NCBI RefSeq assembly: GCF_016798325.1
Contig: NZ_JAERVO010000001.1
Coordinates: 124,001 to 188,000 of the forward strand
Direction of reading: 5' to 3'
From: Marinobacter mangrovi
GTDB taxonomy: Bacteria; Pseudomonadota; Gammaproteobacteria; Pseudomonadales; Oleiphilaceae
Length of the DNA: 64,000 nucleotides
Notes under the pieces: model-generated
What the model was told of the DNA's origin: nothing
Database searches by the model: none
What the model saw: the letters and a program-made list of their open reading frames with translations, nothing else
Position numbers and translations under genes: made by a program
In this document: one piece after another, positions 1 to 8,167 of the stretch
How positions within the stretch are numbered: position 1 is the first letter of the stretch
How the letters are laid out: each line of letters starts with the position of its first letter

Positions 1-980
1 ATGACATCATCGGCGACATCCATGGATGCGCCCACACGCTTCAGGCCCTGCTGGAGCAGATGGGCTATCGCAAGGTCAACGGGGTCTACGAGCACAAGCG
101 CCGTCAGGCGATCTTCATCGGCGACATCATCGATCGTGGACCACGGATCCGCGAGTCGCTGCACATGGTGCGGGATATGGTCGAGCACGGCTCGGCGCAG
201 ATCACCATGGGCAATCATGAATACAATGCGCTGGGGTACTGCACCCGGGCGCGACCGGGCAGCGACAGGAAATTCCTGCGGGAACACAACCCCCGGCACG
301 ACCGTTTGATTCGGGAAACCCTGGACCAGTTCGAACACCATCCCCATGAATGGAACGAGTTCCTGGAGTGGTTCTATACGCTGCCGCTGTTTCTGGAAGT
401 TGAGCATTTCCGGGTCGTGCATGCCTGTTGGGATAGCCGACTGATCGACCAGTTCAAGGCGACCCAGGGTGGCAACCTGATCGATGAGGATTTCCTGCAT
501 GCCTCGTCGGTGCTGGATTCCTTTGCCGGCCAGGTGATGGATCGATTGTTGCGCGGTACCGACCTGCGCCTGCCGGACGGCCTGCACATCGAAGGCAAGG
601 ACGGCTTTGTGCGCCGCTTTTTCCGCACCAAGTTCTGGGCGGAGAATCCGCAGACATACAACGACGTGGTCTTCCAGCCGGATCCGTTGCCGGAGCATAT
701 CGCCAACCGGCCACTGTCCGACGCTGAAAAGAAGAAAATCATTGCCTATCCGCCAACCGAACCGCCCGTGTTTGTCGGCCATTACTGGCGGGAAGGGCGT
801 CCGGCGCCACTCAAACCCAACGTGGCCTGTATCGACTACAGCGCGGTGAAATACGGCCGCCTGGTGGCGTATCGGATGGACGATGAGCGGCAACTTTCCG
901 CGGACAAATTTGTCTGGGTTAACGTACCGCGACCGGAACTGCCGAGCGATTCGCAAACCGAAGACAGTCTTACGAGGTAA
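1..980 (+). CDS. Metallophosphoesterase (5' end outside window)
   Basis: The reading frame is open from base 3, so the N-terminus lies upstream of the window; the stop is TAA at 978-980. Three calcineurin-type metallophosphoesterase motifs are visible in order: GDIHG near the start, GDIIDRGP about 35 residues later, and GNHEYN about 25 residues after that. These supply the Asp, His and Asn ligands of a two-metal centre, and a C-terminal GHYW supplies a late His. The family contains bis(nucleosyl)tetraphosphatase-like and Ser/Thr phosphatase-like enzymes, and the substrate cannot be told from sequence. It ends 4 bases before the likely start of the rhomboid gene, so the two are probably cotranscribed. 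The first, internal ATG at 60 is not the real start, because the first motif lies before it. Confidence 0.88.
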   Translation, partial: DIIGDIHGCAHTLQALLEQMGYRKVNGVYEHKRRQAIFIGDIIDRGPRIRESLHMVRDMVEHGSAQITMGNHEYNALGYCTRARPGSDRKFLREHNPRHDRLIRETLDQFEHHPHEWNEFLEWFYTLPLFLEVEHFRVVHACWDSRLIDQFKATQGGNLIDEDFLHASSVLDSFAGQVMDRLLRGTDLRLPDGLHIEGKDGFVRRFFRTKFWAENPQTYNDVVFQPDPLPEHIANRPLSDAEKKKIIAYPPTEPPVFVGHYWREGRPAPLKPNVACIDYSAVKYGRLVAYRMDDERQLSADKFVWVNVPRPELPSDSQTEDSLTR

Positions 981-984
981 CCCT

Positions 985-1857
985 TTGTACCGAGTCAAAC
1001 AGCTGTCGGCCGGGACGGACCTGGCCGACTTCAGCCAGTGGCTGCGTGAGCAGGGCGTCGAACACCGGATTTCCGAGGAGGGCGACCAGCAGGTTCTCTG
1101 GCTGGAGCACCAGGAGCATGCCGAGCCGGTGCTGGCAGCGCTTGAGCAGTTCATGTCCCGACCGGAAGTGCGTCGGGCCATCCACGAAACCAATCACTCC
1201 CCGGTGTTCGTCAACGGCCGCTGGCAACCGTCTCCGAAGCACGCGCCCATGGTCCTCGCGATCATCGCCATCGCGGCGCTGGTGACCTGGTTCACCGGCC
1301 TGGGGCGTGATCCGGCTTCGGTCGCTCTGATGTTTGTCGACCCGACGCGGTTTGTCTTCGATACCCTGGCGCAGCGGCTGGATGCGCTGTCGGCCACGTT
1401 GTCCCAGGGCCAGTTCTGGCGATTGCTGACGCCGGATCTGCTGCATTTCAGCTGGTCGCACATCATTTTCAATGCGGTGATGATGTGGTTTCTCGGCAGT
1501 CAGGTGGAATGGTTTGACGGCAAGGTGCGCCTGGGCATTCTGGTGGTGGTCATCAGTCTGCTGTCGAACACCCTGCAGTTCCTGGTGTCCGGGCCGTTGT
1601 TCGGTGGTCTGTCCGGTGTGGTTTACGGCATCCTGGGCTACTGCTGGCTCAGCCAACAACGCCGGCCCCGATTCCAGTTCCCGCCGGCCCTGATCGTGGT
1701 ATCGCTGGTCTGGATCCTGATTGGCTTCACGCCGCTGACGCAGATCCTCGGGCTTGGGTCGATGGCCAACGAGGCGCATCTCGGCGGCCTGTTGGCCGGG
1801 CTGATCATGGCGGTGCTGATGCCCCCGCCGCGCAAACAGGATCCTCAGGGCGCCTGA
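985..1857 (+). CDS. glpG: Rhomboid family intramembrane serine protease GlpG
   Basis: Integral membrane serine protease that cleaves transmembrane segments of other membrane proteins. The catalytic pair is visible: Ser210 in GLSGVVYG and His265 in NEAHLGG, with the oxyanion-side His159 and Asn163 in HIIFN. About 90 residues of soluble N-terminal domain precede about six hydrophobic helices, the GlpG arrangement. I place the start at TTG 985, giving 290 aa: a GAGG at 974-977 sits 7 bases upstream and the start falls just after the previous stop. A frame-matched ATG at 883 would overlap the preceding gene by about 100 bases and lacks a ribosome site. Substrates cannot be inferred. Confidence 0.92.
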   Translation: MYRVKQLSAGTDLADFSQWLREQGVEHRISEEGDQQVLWLEHQEHAEPVLAALEQFMSRPEVRRAIHETNHSPVFVNGRWQPSPKHAPMVLAIIAIAALVTWFTGLGRDPASVALMFVDPTRFVFDTLAQRLDALSATLSQGQFWRLLTPDLLHFSWSHIIFNAVMMWFLGSQVEWFDGKVRLGILVVVISLLSNTLQFLVSGPLFGGLSGVVYGILGYCWLSQQRRPRFQFPPALIVVSLVWILIGFTPLTQILGLGSMANEAHLGGLLAGLIMAVLMPPPRKQDPQGA

Positions 1858-1886
1858 TGTCGCGCGTTACACCGTGTGACACGTTG

Positions 1887-2061
1887 CCGCCGTAGGTTGG
1901 GCTGACGAAGGAAGCCCAACAATCGACAGGGAATCAATGTTTCAACAATCCCACCAGAATCCGAGACGTAATGGATTGGTCTGGCGAGCAGTAGGTGAGC
2001 GCCGGATGGCGGGGCTCAGATTGGAAATCGTTGGGCTTCCGTAGTCAGCCCAACCTACGGC
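1887..2061 (+). repeat. Palindromic miniature element (REP-doublet or MITE-like)
   Basis: A perfect 18-base inverted repeat bounds this 175-base segment: GCCGTAGGTTGGGCTGAC at 1887-1904 and its reverse complement at 2044-2061. The similarity continues inward, about 32 bases per arm with a few mismatches. Each arm is itself a small hairpin (TTGGGCT facing AGCCCAA), so the whole is two REP-like hairpins in inverted orientation. No open reading frame of note lies between them. It sits in the gap after glpG. Related GTAGGTTGGGCT-type repeats are familiar in gammaproteobacterial genomes (from memory, not searched). Confidence 0.75.
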
Positions 2062-2122
2062 ACTTTCTACAAAATCTTCCCAAACGTTAGCGGCGTACCT
2101 CAGATGAGCCTTGTTTCAGGAA

Positions 2123-2215
2123 TAAAAAAGCCCCGCCAAACGGCGGGGCATTAAATGAGCCTGTTAAGCTCCTGATGAGAGAGACCAAATGAAACGACCG
2201 TTCTCACTTGGTACG
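2123..2215 (-). ncRNA. Candidate Fur-regulated small RNA
   Basis: No protein-coding frame is evident, but a complete small transcription unit can be read on the minus strand. It has a promoter overlapped by a near-consensus Fur box (2222-2251), an expected 5' end near 2215, and a strong intrinsic terminator ending near 2123, giving about 93 nt. The first part (2184-2212) folds into a stem of about 13 pairs with two G-U pairs and one bulge. A mostly unpaired stretch of about 30 nt follows, then the terminator stem. This is the layout of iron-stress small RNAs such as RyhB and PrrF. I see no direct sequence match to either, so the functional link is inferred from the Fur box and architecture only. 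Confidence 0.6.
2124..2149 (-). terminator. Intrinsic terminator of the candidate small RNA
   Basis: Read on the minus strand, an 8-pair GC stem (GCCCCGCC facing GGCGGGGC, plus-strand 2130-2137 and 2142-2149) is followed at once by six T residues. On the plus strand no T-run follows, so it terminates leftward transcription. Confidence 0.85.
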
Positions 2216-2221
2216 GTTGAA

Positions 2222-2251
2222 ATGATAATTATTATCATTATCGATTGTCAA
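2222..2251 (-). promoter_or_regulatory. Sigma70-type promoter overlapped by Fur box
   Basis: On the minus strand: -35 TTGACA (2251-2246, perfect), 18-base spacer, -10 TATCAT (2227-2222). The 19-mer at 2242-2224 reads GATAATGATAATAATTATC, differing at one position from the Fur consensus GATAATGATAATCATTATC. It covers the spacer and part of the -10, the expected position for repression by Fur. The box is nearly palindromic, so an effect on the rightward yeaC-like gene is also possible. Confidence 0.72.
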
Positions 2252-2431
2252 AGGTTTCTGCCCACTTTTTTCAAAAAATTTTCCCCGGTGCCAAAAACCA
2301 TCGTGGTGATAGCCTATTTCCAAGGTCGGGGCCGCCGTAAACAATCGCCTCTATGTTAAGCTGACACGATCGGCCGAGTGCTGCGCCATGGGTTAATGGT
2401 GCCTTCGGCGCCAGTGATTGAAGGGGAGAAG

Positions 2432-2692
2432 ATGACTTACGATGAACTGATCAAACGGCTGGATCCCACCGTTTACAAGAGTCTGCGCCGCGCTGTCGAA
2501 CTGGGTAAATGGCCGGACGGTCGTCCGGTTTCCGAGGATCAGCGCCAGATCTGCATGGAGGCCGTGATCTACTACGAGAACGAGCACAACATCCCCGAGA
2601 ACGAACGGGTGGGGTACATCGACCGCGAGCGCAAGGAACTGCGGGATTCAACGCCCGCTGACGATACGACGCCCATTCGCATCCTGAATTGA
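2432..2692 (+). CDS. YeaC-like DUF1315 family protein
   Basis: Small soluble protein of 86 aa with no signal peptide. The core MTYDELIKRLDPTVYKSLRR, followed by a WPDGR.VS.EQ segment and an ENEHNIPENERVGYI end, is typical of the DUF1315 family (YeaC of E. coli). No biochemical role is established for this family. The start at ATG 2432 is chosen because AAGGGGAG (2421-2428) lies directly upstream; a longer frame from 2378 adds residues that the family lacks. The next gene (DUF2797) begins 11 bases after its stop, so the two are likely one transcript. Confidence 0.85.
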   Translation: MTYDELIKRLDPTVYKSLRRAVELGKWPDGRPVSEDQRQICMEAVIYYENEHNIPENERVGYIDRERKELRDSTPADDTTPIRILN

Positions 2693-2703
2693 GGCCGCAG
2701 TCT

Positions 2704-3576
2704 ATGTCGTCCGCTGTTGTTGATGTCCAGGGACCGTTGCGCAAGATGCCGGTCGAACCCGGACCGCCAGTGCACTACCGGATGAAAGTCGGTGAGACCC
2801 TGGTGCCGCTGAACGACCTGATCGGCCGGGACATCCAGATCGATTTCGACGGGGAGATCCGCTGTATTCACTGCGATCGCCTGACGAAGAAGAGTTTCAA
2901 CCAGGGGTTCTGCTATCCCTGCTTCCGGAAGCTGGCGGCCTGCGACAGCTGCATCGTCAGCCCGGAAAAATGCCATTACCATGAGGGTACCTGCCGGGAG
3001 CCGGAGTGGGGCGAAACCCACTGCATGGTGCCCCACATCGTCTATCTGGCCAATTCATCGGGCCTGAAAGTGGGCATCACCCGCAAGTCCCAGGTACCGA
3101 CCCGCTGGATCGATCAGGGCGCCGTCGCCGCCATTCCCATGCTGGAAGTGGCGACACGCCAGTTGTCGGGACTGGTGGAGGTGGTCTGCAAGGCGTACGT
3201 GGCCGATCGCACCAATTGGCGGGCCATGCTCAAGGGCGATGTGCCGGCACTCGACCTGGTGGAGGAGCGTGCGCGCATGCTGGAGAAAATCGAAGCGTCG
3301 CTGGATGAGTTGCGCGACACGCACGGGCAGGATGCGATCAGGCCGGTATCGGACGAGGCGCTCGACCTGGCTTATCCGGTCGAGGTGTGGCCCGCCCGGA
3401 TCAAGACCCACAACCTGGACAAGACCCCGTCGGTGGGCGGGCGCCTGGAAGGCATCAAGGGGCAGTACCTGATTCTCGACAGCGGCGTGATCAACATTCG
3501 CAAATTCACCGCGTACAGTGTGCGTCTGCAGGTGTTTGACGAGACTCCGCAAACGCCGGACCTGTTTTCAAACTGA
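2704..3576 (+). CDS. DUF2797 family zinc-ribbon-like protein
   Basis: Protein of 290 aa that I recognise as the DUF2797 family. The N-terminal half is Cys/His rich (CIHC, CYPCF, CDSC, then spaced Cys and His up to about residue 110), suggesting bound zinc. Directly after comes a segment of the type IVYLANSSGLKVGITR, which resembles the start of a GIY-YIG-like fold; that resemblance is my inference. Function is unknown. ATG 2704 follows a GAGG at 2691-2694 with good spacing; an upstream in-frame TTG at 2689 overlaps the previous stop and is less likely. It is paired with the yeaC-like gene. Confidence 0.85.
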   Translation: MSSAVVDVQGPLRKMPVEPGPPVHYRMKVGETLVPLNDLIGRDIQIDFDGEIRCIHCDRLTKKSFNQGFCYPCFRKLAACDSCIVSPEKCHYHEGTCREPEWGETHCMVPHIVYLANSSGLKVGITRKSQVPTRWIDQGAVAAIPMLEVATRQLSGLVEVVCKAYVADRTNWRAMLKGDVPALDLVEERARMLEKIEASLDELRDTHGQDAIRPVSDEALDLAYPVEVWPARIKTHNLDKTPSVGGRLEGIKGQYLILDSGVINIRKFTAYSVRLQVFDETPQTPDLFSN

Positions 3577-3646
3577 AGTTGGGTGCTCCGGCGACGGGGC
3601 GCCTGTTCCCGGCCCGAACCGGGATCGCCAAATCGGAGAAAGTACC

Positions 3647-6286
3647 ATGCGAACCAGTCAGCCACGGACCATTTACCTGAAGGATTACAAGGTGCCGCCG
3701 TATCTGGTGGACCATGTCGACCTGCGTTTCGAACTGTTCGAGGAAGGGGCCCGCGTCTACAACTCGATGGAGATACGGCGCAATCCTGAGGCGGATCCCG
3801 GGCAGCCACTGGAGCTGGATGGCGAAGGTCTGGAACTGGAAGGTCTGACGCTAAATGGCCTGCCGCTGGCACCGTCCGATTTCGAGGTGACCTCCGGCGG
3901 TCTGCGGGTCGAGAAGGTGTCGGATACCTTCACCCTGGGCGTGGTGACCTGGATCCTGCCGCAGGACAACACCCGGCTGGAAGGGCTCTACAAATCGTCC
4001 GGCATGTTCTGCACCCAGTGCGAGGCCGAGGGGTTCCGCTGGATCACCTATATCCCGGATCGTCCGGATGTGATGGCGCGTTTCCGGACCCGGGTCGAGG
4101 CCGATAAGGCGCGTTACCCGATCCTTCTGTCCAACGGCAACGACGTGGATCGCGGCGATCTGGAAGACGGTCGTCATTTCGTCACCTGGGAAGATCCGTT
4201 CCCCAAACCCTGTTACCTGTTCGCGCTGGTCGCCGGTGACCTGACGGAGAAGAAAGACACCTTTACCACCCAGTCCGGCCGCGAGATCGACCTGCGCATG
4301 TATGTGGAGCCGCGTAACGCCGCCAAGTGCGATCACGCGCTGGATTCCCTCAAACGCTCCATGCGCTGGGACGAGCAGATCTACGGTCGCGAGTACGATC
4401 TGGACATCTTCATGATCGTCGCCGTCGACGACTTCAATATGGGCGCCATGGAGAACAAGGGGCTCAATATCTTCAACTCCTCATGCGTCCTGGCCACGCC
4501 GGATACCGCTACCGACATGGCGTTCCAGCGCATCGAAGCCATCGTCGCGCACGAGTACTTCCACAACTGGTCCGGTAACCGGGTCACCTGTCGTGACTGG
4601 TTCCAGTTGAGCCTCAAGGAAGGCTTCACGGTGTTCCGGGACTCCCAGTTCTCGGCGGACATGGGCTCTCCTACGGTCAAGCGGATCGAAGATGCCACCC
4701 TGCTGCGCACCGCCCAGTTTGCCGAAGACTCCGGCCCCATGGCCCATCCGGTACGGCCGGATTCCTACATCGAGATTTCCAACTTCTACACGCTGACTGT
4801 GTATGAGAAGGGCGCCGAAGTGGTGCGCATGATCCATACGCTGCTGGGTGAGGAAGGCTTCCGCAAGGGCAGTGACCTCTACTTCCAGCGTCACGACGGC
4901 CAGGCGGTGACCACCGACGATTTCGTCAAGGCGATGGAAGAGGCCAGTGGCCGCGACCTGAGCCAGTTCCGCCTGTGGTACCAGCAGGCTGGCACGCCGG
5001 TGGTGGATGTGACCGACCATTACGACGAGCAGGCCAAAACCTACACGCTGACCCTGAGTCAGCAGGTGCCGCCAACCCCGGGACAGTCTGAGAAAAAGCC
5101 GCAGCACATCCCGTTTGCCATCGGCCTGATCGGAGAGCATGGCTCCGATCTGCCGCTCAAGCTGGGTGCGGACGATGCCGAGGCGCCGACCCAGCGGATT
5201 CTGGATCTGACCGAATCCGAGCAGACCTTTGTCTTCCAAGACGTGGCCGAACGTCCGGTGCCGTCGTTGCTGCGCGGCTTCTCGGCGCCGGTGAAGGTGC
5301 GTTACCCGTGGAGCCGTGATCAGCTGTTGTTCCTGATGAGCCACGACAGCGACGGCTTCAACCGCTGGGACGCCGGTCAGCGGCTTGCGGTCGACGTCAT
5401 CCAGTCGATGGTGGGCCAGCCCCAGGAACAGACCGTGGATCCGCGGCTGGTCACCGCCTTCCGTCAGTTGCTGTCGGACACCGATCTGGATCAGGCCCTG
5501 GTGGCCAAGATGCTGCAGCTGCCCAGCGAGGCTTACCTGATTGAGCTGGCCGACGTGGCGGATGTCCAGGCGATCCACAGCGCACGCACCCGTGTCCTGA
5601 ACCAGCTGGCGCTGGAGCTGCAGGGAGAGCTGATGGCCTGTTACCTGCGCAACCGTGAAGACGGTGCCTACGAGCCGACGCCAGAGGCCATTGCCCGTCG
5701 CTCCCTGAAGAACACGGCGCTGAGCTGGCTGCTGCACATCAATGATGAAGAGGCGCGCCAGATGGCGCTCAAGCAGTTCGATTCGGCCACTAATATGACC
5801 GATCAGTCCGGGGCGCTGCGTTCGCTGGTGAACTCCGACTTCGAAGCCGACCGTACCCAGGCGCTGGATGCGTTCTACGATCGTTTCAGCAACGACCCTC
5901 AGGTGGTTGAGCAGTGGTTCTCCATCCAGGCCGGCAGCCCGCGGGCCGGGACGCTGTCGGCGGTGGAGGCTCTTCTCGAGCACCCGGCGTTCGACTGGAA
6001 GAATCCCAACAAGATCCGTTCGGTGATTGGCGCCTTTGCCGGTCAGAATCTCGCCAACTTCCACGCCGAGGATGGCTCCGGCTATCGCTTCCTGGCGAAG
6101 CATATCCTGTCCCTGGACAGCTCCAACCCGCAAATCGCCGCCCGCCTGGTGGCGCCGCTCACGCGCTGGCGCAACTACGGCGAGGTGTATCGCGAGGGCA
6201 TGCGGGCGGCCCTGGAGCAGATCCAGGCCAAGCCGGACCTCTCCAAAGACGTGTACGAGGTGGTCCACAAGTCCCTCAAGGACTGA
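3647..6286 (+). CDS. pepN: Aminopeptidase N (M1 family)
   Basis: Cytoplasmic zinc aminopeptidase that removes N-terminal residues from peptides and acts late in protein turnover. At 879 aa it matches the E. coli-type enzyme (870 aa). The substrate-binding GAMEN motif is at 266-270, the zinc motif HEYFH at 302-306 (His302, Glu303, His306), and the third ligand Glu325 in LKEGFTVF. The start at ATG 3647 has GGAG at 3635-3638; in-frame codons before it overlap the DUF2797 gene and are not family-like. It is followed by a 345-base non-coding space with a weak GC-rich hairpin near 6303-6327, so it probably ends its transcript. Confidence 0.97.
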   Translation: MRTSQPRTIYLKDYKVPPYLVDHVDLRFELFEEGARVYNSMEIRRNPEADPGQPLELDGEGLELEGLTLNGLPLAPSDFEVTSGGLRVEKVSDTFTLGVVTWILPQDNTRLEGLYKSSGMFCTQCEAEGFRWITYIPDRPDVMARFRTRVEADKARYPILLSNGNDVDRGDLEDGRHFVTWEDPFPKPCYLFALVAGDLTEKKDTFTTQSGREIDLRMYVEPRNAAKCDHALDSLKRSMRWDEQIYGREYDLDIFMIVAVDDFNMGAMENKGLNIFNSSCVLATPDTATDMAFQRIEAIVAHEYFHNWSGNRVTCRDWFQLSLKEGFTVFRDSQFSADMGSPTVKRIEDATLLRTAQFAEDSGPMAHPVRPDSYIEISNFYTLTVYEKGAEVVRMIHTLLGEEGFRKGSDLYFQRHDGQAVTTDDFVKAMEEASGRDLSQFRLWYQQAGTPVVDVTDHYDEQAKTYTLTLSQQVPPTPGQSEKKPQHIPFAIGLIGEHGSDLPLKLGADDAEAPTQRILDLTESEQTFVFQDVAERPVPSLLRGFSAPVKVRYPWSRDQLLFLMSHDSDGFNRWDAGQRLAVDVIQSMVGQPQEQTVDPRLVTAFRQLLSDTDLDQALVAKMLQLPSEAYLIELADVADVQAIHSARTRVLNQLALELQGELMACYLRNREDGAYEPTPEAIARRSLKNTALSWLLHINDEEARQMALKQFDSATNMTDQSGALRSLVNSDFEADRTQALDAFYDRFSNDPQVVEQWFSIQAGSPRAGTLSAVEALLEHPAFDWKNPNKIRSVIGAFAGQNLANFHAEDGSGYRFLAKHILSLDSSNPQIAARLVAPLTRWRNYGEVYREGMRAALEQIQAKPDLSKDVYEVVHKSLKD

Positions 6287-6631
6287 CCGTCCTCTCCCCA
6301 CACCCCGGGCCGCGTCCTGGTCCGGGGTACGCCTTCCCTTCAGCCTTCCTGGCGAGCAAATAGCGCTCCGCCAATACCCAATTTGTCGTTGCACAACGCT
6401 ACAAAATCGCACTTTCGGTTGATGGATTTTGACGGCATATACGCTAACCTTCGATTCTTGCAGGTGGATTCCCGGTGCGAGGGGAGTCCCGCCCCGCGAC
6501 GGCGGTTCGTCGACGCGGTTGAAGAACAAGATGCCATGCTGAATGGCGCCGCCGGTCCGGCTCGAACCGACCGGAAACACTATAAAAAAACAAAAGCCTT
6601 TCGGCTTTTAGACACATGAAAGGTCCGAACA
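6287..6631. other. Gene-free stretch between pepN and the DUF1329 gene
   Basis: No convincing gene. It begins with an imperfect hairpin just after pepN (CCCCGGGCC facing GGTCCGGGG, no good T-run) and ends with the small A/T-flanked hairpin described separately. A TATAAA lies at 6581-6586 but lacks a matching -35. The promoter of the following operon should lie here, but I cannot name it with confidence. Confidence 0.5.
6592..6609 (+). terminator. Small bidirectional terminator-like hairpin 22 bases before a start codon
   Basis: AAAAGCC (6592-6598) and GGCTTTT (6603-6609) form a 7-pair stem with a TTTC loop and T-runs on both strands. It lies immediately upstream of the ribosome site of the DUF1329 gene, so it either ends pepN-side transcription or attenuates entry into the next operon. 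Confidence 0.5.
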
Positions 6632-8026
6632 ATGATCCATAACAAGAAATGGCTGTTGGGCAGTGTGCTTGCGTTTTCCATGATCTCCGGCCAGGCGAGT
6701 GCCGCGGTTTCTGCTGCCGAAGCTGCGCGTCTGGGACAGGATCTGACCCCGTTTGGCTCTCCGGTGGCGGGCAATGCCTCCGGCACGATTCCGGCGTGGA
6801 CCGGCGGTATCACCAAGCCGCCTGCAGGCTCCGGCTACAAGGAAAGCGGTGACTTCCATCCGGATCCATTCCCGGATGACAAAGTCCTGTTCACCATCAA
6901 CGCCAAGAATCTCGACGAGTATCGCGATCACCTGAGCGATGGCGTGATCGCCATGATCGAAACCTATCCGACCACCTTTCATATCCCGGTGTACCGGACC
7001 CGTCGCAGCCACGCGATTCCGGACTGGGTGGCCAAGAACACCAAGGAAAACGCCACCTCCGCCACCATCGTGGGCGAAGGGGCCGGTATCAAGGGCGCCT
7101 ATGGCGGCTACCCCTTTCCGATCCTGAGCGGCGACAACGAGCAGAAAGCCTACCAGGTCATGTGGAACCACCTGACCCGCTGGCGCGGCATCAACCTGAC
7201 GCGTCGCGCCAACGAGGTGGCCGTGCAGCAGAACGGCGACTACACCCTGATCCGTTCCCAGCAGGAAGCCTTCTTCAACTTCTACAATCCGGAAGGCGAT
7301 GAGTCCACGCTGGACAACATCCTGTTCTACTACCTGTCGTTCACCGAATCCCCGCCGCGTCTGGCCGGTGGCGCCATCCTGGTCCACGAGACCCTGAACC
7401 AGATCAAGAACCCGCGTAACGGCTGGGGTTACAACGCCGGTCAGCGCCGCGTACGCCGGGCGCCGAACCTGGGCTACGACTCGCCGATCGCCGCTGCCGA
7501 TAACCTGCGCACCGCGGACGATACCGACATCTTCAACGGCGCCCTGGACCGTTACAACTGGACCTATGAGGGCGAGCGCGAGATCTACGTGCCCTACAAC
7601 AACTACAAGATCGCGCAGAAAGGCGTGCCCTACAGCAAGATCCTGGGCGTCTCCCACATCAATATGGATCTGACCCGCTGGGAATTGCATCGCGTTCACG
7701 TGGTTTTGGCTACGCTGAGAAAGGGCGAGCGCCACATCTACTCCAAGCGTCGTTTCTATGTGGACGAAGACAGCTGGAACACACTGCTGGTGGATCAGTA
7801 CGACAGCCGCGACCAGCTGTGGCGGGTGAGCATGGCCATCGTCAAGAATTTCTACGAGCTGCCGGGCGTCTGGTCGACCCTGGAGGTCTTCAATGATCTG
7901 CAGGCGCGTCGCTACAACGTCCAGGGCCTGGACACCGAAGAACCGAATACCCGGGTCTTCACCGACGAAGTGCCCAACAAGCGTTACTTCTCGCCGGCGT
8001 CCCTGCGTCGTCGCAGCGTTCGCTGA
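6632..8026 (+). CDS. DUF1329 family exported protein
   Basis: Protein of 464 aa with a clear Sec signal peptide (MIHNKKWLLGSVLAFSMIS, cleavage after an ASA near residue 24). The mature start (AEAARLGQDLTPFGSPVAGN, then IPAWTGGI) and repeated aromatic strands are characteristic of DUF1329, a family thought to be periplasmic or outer-membrane associated with a LolA/LolB-like character. It is followed by a YCF48-like and an MMPL/RND gene in the same direction. This trio recurs in Pseudomonas and Marinobacter relatives and is often linked to export or handling of hydrophobic compounds; that role is not proven. The DUF1302 partner often seen with this set is absent here. Confidence 0.9.
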   Translation: MIHNKKWLLGSVLAFSMISGQASAAVSAAEAARLGQDLTPFGSPVAGNASGTIPAWTGGITKPPAGSGYKESGDFHPDPFPDDKVLFTINAKNLDEYRDHLSDGVIAMIETYPTTFHIPVYRTRRSHAIPDWVAKNTKENATSATIVGEGAGIKGAYGGYPFPILSGDNEQKAYQVMWNHLTRWRGINLTRRANEVAVQQNGDYTLIRSQQEAFFNFYNPEGDESTLDNILFYYLSFTESPPRLAGGAILVHETLNQIKNPRNGWGYNAGQRRVRRAPNLGYDSPIAAADNLRTADDTDIFNGALDRYNWTYEGEREIYVPYNNYKIAQKGVPYSKILGVSHINMDLTRWELHRVHVVLATLRKGERHIYSKRRFYVDEDSWNTLLVDQYDSRDQLWRVSMAIVKNFYELPGVWSTLEVFNDLQARRYNVQGLDTEEPNTRVFTDEVPNKRYFSPASLRRRSVR

Positions 8027-8080
8027 CCGGGAGAGAACACAATAACCCGGCGAACCGGGAGCAAAGCACGATGCGGGCGG

Positions 8081-8130
8081 GTGCCTGACAAACGGTATCT
8101 GCCCGTTTCCGGATAGCATCCGGACGGCAC
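8081..8130 (+). other. Three-way-junction RNA fold ahead of the YCF48-like gene
   Basis: In the 141-base gap between two co-directional genes, three perfect stems nest exactly: GTGCC (8081-8085) with GGCAC (8126-8130) encloses AAACGG (8090-8095) with CCGTTT (8103-8108), and CCGGAT (8109-8114) with ATCCGG (8118-8123). A separate small hairpin CCCGG/CCGGG precedes it at about 8046-8059. No T-run follows, so it is not a terminator. It may stabilise or process the message, or regulate translation of the gene starting 37 bases downstream. Confidence 0.5.
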
Positions 8131-8167
8131 GACAGACACTAAACAACTCAGAATAAAGGCAATCTGA

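Noticed and set aside
2222-2251. Fur box as operator of the yeaC-like gene only
   Set aside because: The -35/-10 pair and terminator are oriented leftward and no rightward promoter is seen in register; a secondary effect is not excluded.
4481-6580. Long open frame on the minus strand opposite pepN (699 codons)
   Set aside because: It is a shadow of a GC-rich coding strand, lacks any domain or ribosome site, and covers the well-supported pepN.
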